Assembly (NCBI GenBank): GCA_949128115.1 | Contig: OX421961.1 | Location: 106,376,363 to 106,440,362, forward strand | Reading direction: 5' to 3' | DNA: 64,000 nucleotides | From: Anaspis maculata | Lineage: Eukaryota > Arthropoda > Insecta > Coleoptera > Scraptiidae | Made by a program: the position numbers and the translations under genes | Shown: positions 58,119 to 64,000 of the stretch, piece after piece | Layout: every line of letters begins with the position of its first letter | Numbering within the stretch: the stretch's first letter is position 1 | Notes under the pieces: model-generated | What the model was told of the DNA's origin: nothing | What the model saw: the letters and a program-made list of their open reading frames with translations, nothing else | Database searches by the model: none

Positions 58119-58353
58119 ATGAGCGGCAACACTTCTTCGGTGTCGATGATAGCATGCAGCGACGGGCTGGTCTTGCCCTGCTGGAGGCCCATCGAAGACG
58201 TCGCGCTGATTGATAAAGTCGGCAGGGGGATGGTGTACTTCTTCGCCATGGCATATCTGTTCATAGGGGTGTCGATCATTTCTGATCGGTTCATGGCAGC
58301 CATCGAGGTGATCACTTCTCAAGAGCGCGAAGTTACCATCAAGAAACAATCAG
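58119..58353 (+). CDS. Calx: Na+/Ca2+ exchanger (NCX/Calx), first coding exon, partial gene
   Basis: The exon encodes 78 complete codons from MSGNTSSVSM to the splice site after 58353 (CAG then GTTCGT). RGMVYFFAMAYLFIGVSII forms the first membrane segment, and DRFMAAIEVITSQEREVTIK is the family signature that precedes the alpha-1 repeat in NCX proteins. NCX exchanges three Na+ for one Ca2+ at the plasma membrane. The ATG is in good context (CAAAAATGAG). The residues before the signature are few; no cleavable signal peptide is evident, so an upstream exon or alternative start is possible. The next exon, expected to continue toward NETVSNLTLMALGSSAPE, was not found in the remaining 5.6 kb, so the first coding intron is long. 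Confidence 0.88.
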
Positions 58354-58885
58354 GTTCGTTTCATTTTGTCTCTTCTTTCTATGAAAATTGACAGACGGAA
58401 CTGCTTTAGATTAAATCGGTCATTTAATTCTTTGGCAAAAAGTGTTGCATGTTGAGATCTAAACTAAAAGTGGAGACGTTGGGTTGGCGAATACGGATTT
58501 CGAAGAAAAAAAGTCAATTTCTCACTGGGGATTAGGTTAAATCAAAACGTAATGGGTAAGGTCAAGACTGTAGACTTCCGTGTTTGTGTTATTGGGTTAT
58601 TCTGACGCATCTTTTGTAGGTACTCGCTGCTGAGCTTTTGTCATTGAACTGAGGACTGGTATTCTGCCTGGTGGGCGTTGGCAAGCATTTCAGTATGAAG
58701 ATATACGAGTAGGTACTTACAGTACCTACAGCAAAATACAAGAATAATAATAATGATTATTATTATTGTAACCTCATCCTTCAATTTCACATTGGAAGGG
58801 ATATCTATGGGGAAATTTGTGAATGAGTGTGCAGCTTTGATGAGGGGAAGTGCATACGCACACCTACCTATCTGAATGTTGACAT
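58354..58885. other. Start of the exchanger intron, nothing specific
   Basis: AT-rich with a short ATT/AAT microsatellite near 58745-58770. No exon or bounded repeat was seen. Confidence 0.4.
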
Positions 58886-59093
58886 CAGTGGCGTATCTAG
58901 GGTGAATTGCGCCTAGGGCAAAACATAAAAAGTGCGCCCCTTGAATTTGAAACTTTGGAAATTGCGCCGCAGCCGGTTTTTTCAGAATAAGCGATTTACA
59001 TTCAAAAAACGCTACCTGGTGTAGAACTCGCTACTTGATCGTAGAGGACGTTTTTGCGAGGAACACATGCTCCGACGTCTAGTAGCCTAGGTG

Positions 59094-60195
59094 CACGGGA
59101 AAAAAAATTGAGTGAAATTTCACTCAAAATCGGAGTAGAATCGCATCCACTCTGATTTTGAGCGAAAATTTGTACTCATTTGATTGAGTGAAGGGAAATA
59201 GGTTGGAGTTGAAACTTTCACTCATAGTTTGAGTCTAGAGTAGGCAGAGGTTCACTCCGATTGTGAGTGAATTTCACTTAGATACTCACTCGACTGTGAG
59301 TAAATTTCCCTCGGATACTCACTCGATTGTGAGTGAGTTTCACTCAGATAATCAATCGACTGTTTTTGCGGAAGTACCTGATTATAATAAAAATTGTCTG
59401 ATTATTGTGATGATGATGTACTTGGTGGTTGCTCTACATTGGATTGGTGCTTCGGATGCGGTATGGGCCTAATCGTCTTGAAATCCAATGACATCAAAAA
59501 ATTTGGTTTGTTTTCAGCTGTTCATGCACATTTGCGGAGGTGTAGGAGGATTCTTCGGTCACATTTGGAAGCGAGGCGAATTTTTGATACCATTTGTTTC
59601 ACTTCAAGACAATTGGGGCATTCTTCGCAAAAACTACACCTGGAACTTTACTACAGTAAATTCACAGAGATTTATTCAGTGAATTGAGTCTAGCATGACC
59701 CCAAATATCCGAAATTAGGTTCTACCAAAAAGTGAGGAGTGGGGTTTTTGCGATGAACGCTTCAATTAGAATTGTCAACGTTGCAATTCAAAACAGCAAA
59801 CGCCAATACAGTCCACAGCAACCACTGAACCACACCACTATCCCAATAATTACACAATTACGGTTACTTCCGCAACAACAATAACAATAGCAATCAGTGC
59901 TGACTACCATACCCGGAGGGCCTACGAAGAATGAGTTTTCTCAACATGCGCCTGCGTAGTAGGTTAAATGGCGCTAATCATATAATTTTGACGAAATAAT
60001 TTAGTTAGCTATACTCCAGATTTAGTGAAATAATTTCGTGAAAACTTATTGTACTAATGCCGGTGTGAAATTGAGCAATTAGTACTCGTAATTGAGTGAA
60101 CAAATATTTTACTCAATCAATTGGAATCAATTTTACTCAAAAATTCTGTTCACTCATTTGGAAACCTGCTTCACTCAGTGAAATTTTTTACCGTG
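59094..60195. mobile_element. Nested element with CACGGKAAAAAA ends
   Basis: CACGGGAAAAAAAATT and TTCACTC motifs at the left are mirrored by TTCACTCAGTGAAATTTTTT and ACCGTG at the right. It sits wholly inside the hAT-type element. A minisatellite occupies 59236-59370. Target duplication is not clear. Confidence 0.65.
59236..59370 (+). repeat. Minisatellite with about 32-bp units
   Basis: Units such as CGATTGTGAGTGAATTTCAC followed by TCAGATACTCACT repeat about four times with drift. Because the unit is close to a multiple of three in places, a repetitive open frame arises at 59263-59472; I do not treat this as a gene. Confidence 0.75.
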
Positions 60196-61101
60196 TGAGC
60201 ACCAGTGGATACCTGCAATACCCACATTATTGACTTGTAGTGGACTGCACAAGACAGTAGCAAAGTGACAGTTTTGACGTGCGACCAATTGACGTAACAG
60301 CCGACGTCGCCTCCGGCAACTTACACCTCTTCCTCGACCTCTTCTGACAATTAATTCCCTAAAACTTCCTCGACGAAACGGCCATTTTCCCCAATAAGGT
60401 CGATCGCCTATTCAGGTGGGTCAACGACAAATTGGGCCCCCGTATTAGGCTATATCTGGATCGGATGAAAGTCGAGAGTTGATATCGTCTGTTTGAATGT
60501 ATTGGTTTGGTTTTTTCCTTCTTTCACTATTCCCATTTCGCTTGTCAATTATTGTTCACACGAATTGCGCCCAACAGTTCAAATATCTACATTATTTCAT
60601 TTTTTTATTTTTTATTGTTTACATCTTCATCTTTTCTTCTCATTTGCGCCCTAAGGATCAAAGTGCGCCCATGGCACGTGCCCCACTTGCCCCCCCGTAG
60701 ATACGCCTTTGGTTGACATTACCTAGCCATTTCTCAATTTCGACCTCCAAATTTTCGTTCAACATTTCGACAGTCAGATTTTCATTTCTCGATTTTTTCA
60801 TTATGAAAATTACAAGTTTTCCCTCAAAATAGGGAAAACTATAGGGTAAGAGACTAAAGCATGAAGAGGATAGGCGTTTATGCATCGTGAGTGCCCGTAC
60901 GCTAGCCTTTTTTCACACAGCAAACATAAAACGGTGGGATGAAAAGATTCCGTGCTAGCTTAGAAGGGTGTCAAATTTTCATGATCTATATTATAGTTCC
61001 ATTATTTAGTGCCACAATGGAATAGTTCGACTTTGTCGTTTCATAATAAAGGTATACCACGTCCAATGAATACCTAGGTAGTTTTTTTTTTAATTATTCA
61101 T

Positions 61102-61277
61102 GTGTGACAATGTCCTTTTTTTTGAGTGCGGAACAACCAAAAATTTGTTGATTTCGCGAGACGAGGCGTGTATGGGGTAAATCTCGTCTCTTCTTGGGTT
61201 TCATCCCATGCAAGGTCCTGTCTCGCGAAATCATAAAATTTCCGGTCTGTTCCTAAAAAAACAAGACATTATCACAC
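61102..61277. repeat. Palindromic MITE
   Basis: GTGTGACAATGTCC at the left pairs with GACATTATCACAC at the right, with T/A runs next, and TTTCGCGAGAC pairs with TCTCGCGAAATC inside. The unit is 176 bp and non-coding. Confidence 0.7.
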
Positions 61278-61753
61278 CTAGAAATTTTGTAAAATAGAAA
61301 CCGTCGGGGGTAATTTTATGAATTTACAAAGTTGAACTAAGTATTGAAGGATGACGCTAATAAATGACACCATAAAAAGATTATGAAAATTTGACGCCTT
61401 CGCAAGCTAGTCCGGAGAATTTTCACCTCACCCTCGTACATTACAAGTTATTAATTTTTTTATTACTGCTATAATGCATGAGTCTCTCTCTTCCTCTCTC
61501 ACCATAGCTTTCCTCCCTTTGTGGGAAATCTACGAACTAGCACGAGCAATTAACAAGAAAGTCGGGAAATAAAGATATGTTGTAGGAGAATTTGGAGATT
61601 GAAATCGAGAAGAAGCTGATATGGACATTTCCTTAAACTATGATCTAAAAAATCTGAACTTGAAAAAAGCATATGTCTGATTCCTGCCACTGCACCTTGA
61701 TTAAATCAACGGTTCTGTGGACAGGTTATATATTTTTTATGTATTTATTTATA

Positions 61754-62335
61754 CAGGGTGTTTCAGGGATGATAGCAAAAAATTTAACTGTAGGTAGATC
61801 TCGTCAAAATATGACGAAAACCTATATACCATTTTGCGAAGTTTGGCCTAATGGCGAAGATACAGCCCTCCAAAGTTCACTTTTTTCGGATTTCAAAAAT
61901 TTCTAACTCAAGAACGTTCCGACAAATTTAGCTTTAATTTAGCATAAGCTGGTTTGTCATAATTATCTATTAGCCTGCCAAATTTGGAAAGAATCTAATC
62001 AGTGGCGTAGAAGTTATGAGGGGTCACCTTAAGTCAACTTTTCTTCGGATGCTTCTAAATTATTGACCCTCATAACTCCTACACCACTGGTTGGATTGTT
62101 TTCAAATTTGGCAGGTTGATAGATGATTATGACAAACCAGCTTTTGCTGAATTGAAGCTAAATTTGTCAAAACGTTCCTGAGTTACCAATTTTTGAAATC
62201 CGAAAAAAGTGAACTTTAGAGGGCTGTATCTTCGTCATTAGGCCGAACTTTGCAAAATGGTACATGGGTTTTCGTTATATTTTGATGAGATCTACCCACA
62301 GTTGAATTTTTTGCTATCATCCCTGAAACACCCTG
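61754..62335. mobile_element. CAGGGTG foldback element, free-standing copy
   Basis: It opens CAGGGTGTTTCAGGGATGAT and closes with the complement; TA flanks both. It matches the centre of the 6.3-kb palindrome along its length, including AATTTGGCAGGTTGATAG near the middle. Confidence 0.88.
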
Positions 62336-62869
62336 TATAGGTTGATGTAGGTAGGTACTGATGCAACATAATATAGGATAAAGGTATTGTGGAGGTAGCA
62401 GATGTTTAGTATTTTTTGACGATTTTGATGATGTCGAAATTGAGTCACTAAGTTGCACACTAAAAACACGTGCCCTCATGCCAAGATAGAAAGACAGAAA
62501 TCGTACAAGAATCTCATTAGACAACGGGAATACGAAAATAGATAACAGCTACTAATAATATCGAACCTTCCCAAATTTCCATCGAGTCTAAGAAGTGGGT
62601 CACTGACCGAGTGACCGCTCATTCTACATATGTTTTTCAGAATTTTCAATTTAGGTAAGGTAAAATGAAGGAAGGGGGCAAGTTCGATTACGGCACACAC
62701 CAATATTTTGAAGATGACAACAGTTTTAGGTCTTTTTTCTAAGCGATACGTTATTATTGTTGAAATTTTCCCTCTCACCGAATTATTCGGAAAATGAGAG
62801 AGTGGTACTCGTGAGTATTCAAGGGTTTAACATACCGATTTTGTATTTCGCTAGGTAATCGAATCTTAC

Positions 62870-63009
62870 GGCTCGATTCCAAGTTGGGGCTGAGACCACC
62901 GTAAGTGCGGTTACCATAGCAACGGCGAATACCAACAAATCAGACCGCTGTATTTGGCAAGTTACGCCGCGCCGTCCCAAACTTTGCGCCTGTAACTTGG
63001 TATCGAGCC
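62870..63009. mobile_element. MITE with GGCTCGAT ends
   Basis: GGCTCGATTCCAAGTT and AACTTGGTATCGAGCC are the ends, and TATTTGGCAAGTTACGCCG is shared with 30549-30650. It is 140 bp, 38 bp longer than the other copy. Confidence 0.75.
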
Positions 63010-64000
63010 CTGAGGGTTCAGTCTTCAGCTCGGCTTAAAAAATTCATAAAAGGTTTGCTGTTGCAAAATGTTCATTACTAAACAGAAGGATTCTTTTGAA
63101 CTCAAGACTTGAAATTTTGTTATTACCTACTTTCCCGACCTTCCACTAATCGAAGGGAAAGTATTGTGATCGTCCTGAACATTTTTGCTGTGAATGTGTG
63201 TGTTTCTGTGTTGTGTAATATGACGTTTGGCGACGTTCCTACGATTATTATCCATTGCATTTTTGGCTGTTACCAGTCAAACGGAAGTGTCATTGTCAAA
63301 AAATGACAGGGACTATATCTCACGGAGCTTGACTTGCTAAATGCTATTTGAAAGTCCTCTTGAAAAATTGTATTCGTCGGAGTCAATAATAATTCTATTG
63401 TCATCTGTCAAAAATTGGAAAATGTCAAAATTCGAAGACTGAACTTTTTTTGTCCCCAAATATAAATACAGGTGTCTCAAAAGTATCGCATTCCGAGTCC
63501 AGAACGATCGATGGAATCTACTCAAGAATACAAAAAAAATATTCAAAAGAATTTGTGACGTTTATTTTTGAAGATAGGTATGGGGGATCGAAGGGTGGGC
63601 TTCGTCTCTCTCTATTTTTGTAAGTTTGAGTGACTTTGAGGAACTGTTTGTAATATTATAATTAAGCCTGTCTGACACGATGCTAAATTTTATACAACAT
63701 TTTCATGAAATATTTTGTGAAATTAATTTATTCCATAACTTCTTATGTATGACACGATGCAAGATTTTACAAGAAATTTAGCACACGCACATCCGTATTG
63801 ACCATCATTTTGGGGTTTTTAGTGGCTTGGGACGTGTTTCCTGTATTCCGTCATAAAATTCGTTTTAAGGCCGTGAAACTTTGTTTTTATTTCGGCGATT
63901 GTCACCGCAGGCCTAACCTCAGCTAGTGCACGTTGCACTTCCTCCAGGGCCTTATTCTGGCATGTTTATTTTTGTACTCCTTCCTCTTTACTGCGAAGAG
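63010..64000. other. Exchanger intron, repeat fragments only
   Basis: A dispersed repeat fragment (ACTTTCCCGACC...GGGAAAGTATTGTGATCG) lies near 63128, related to 41382. TGACACGATGC occurs twice near 63670 and 63750, suggesting a partial MITE. No further exchanger exon was found up to the window end. Confidence 0.4.

Larger units (their letters stand above)
58886..60711. mobile_element. hAT-type element in the exchanger intron
   Basis: CAGTGGCGTATCTAGG opens the element and CCGTAGATACGCCTTTG closes it; the eight bases GTTGACAT flank both sides (58878-58885, 60712-60719). GCGCCC-type subterminal motifs occur at both ends. It is 1.83 kb with no transposase frame and holds another element at 59094-60195. 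Confidence 0.85.

Noticed and set aside
59263..59472. Repetitive frame with SEFHLDTHSTVS-like units
   Set aside because: It follows from the 32-bp minisatellite and is not conserved as protein.
1..64000. CRISPR arrays, operons, Shine-Dalgarno sites and prophage features
   Set aside because: Spliced genes and eukaryotic transposons show this is nuclear eukaryotic DNA; the tandem repeats seen are minisatellites without spacer structure.

Overview
The window is eukaryotic nuclear DNA, most likely from an insect or another arthropod. Intron-bearing genes of animal type sit in a sea of transposable elements: piggyBac, hAT-type and Mutator-like elements, TA- and TAA-flanked foldback MITEs, tRNA-derived SINEs and decayed non-LTR retrotransposons. 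I cannot name the species. The many 'taggtacctacc' runs and the TE mix recall some hemipteran genomes, but that is only an impression.

Four host genes are well supported. (1) XPO1/CRM1, the leucine-rich NES export receptor, + strand, six coding exons from 12214 to 26828, 1,057 aa, complete. (2) A 300-aa VPS9-domain protein, a putative Rab5-family GEF, - strand, six coding exons from 31630 to 28705, convergent with XPO1. (3) TMEM17, a ciliary transition-zone membrane protein, + strand, four exons from 32036 to 32833, 198 aa, divergent from the VPS9 gene across about 405 bp. (4) The first coding exon of a Na+/Ca2+ exchanger (NCX/Calx), 58119-58353 +, whose remaining exons lie beyond the window. 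The genes do not form a functional pathway; they are ordinary neighbours.

Layout. 1-11.8 kb: no host gene seen; several large palindromes (2.74-7.26 kb with four-fold structure, 7.76-9.18 kb) and nested MITEs (9.47-10.2, 10.85-11.02 kb). 11.8-28 kb: XPO1, whose introns hold a 2.1-kb palindrome, a 2.5-kb inverted-repeat element, hairpins and a SINE. 28-33 kb: VPS9 gene and TMEM17. 33-51 kb: TE-dense, with an 8-kb Russian-doll stack bounded by the two halves of one MITE family (34522-42552), then a piggyBac copy nested in other inverted repeats (44.75-46.97 kb). 51.16-57.46 kb: a 6.3-kb near-perfect palindrome flanked by TAA, centred on a foldback MITE, with a 599-bp MITE present in one arm only. 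It appears to interrupt an open frame that runs on the - strand. 57.5-64 kb: NCX 5' region and first coding exon, followed by intronic hAT-type and foldback elements.

The most notable signals are the 6.3-kb TAA-flanked palindrome, a set of unrelated-looking hairpin elements sharing GGCC-type ends and 3-bp target duplications, and two adjacent hairpins with related loops in XPO1 intron 4. Element boundaries were read by eye from inverted repeats and target-site duplications; superfamily names rest on those duplications, not on database searches.
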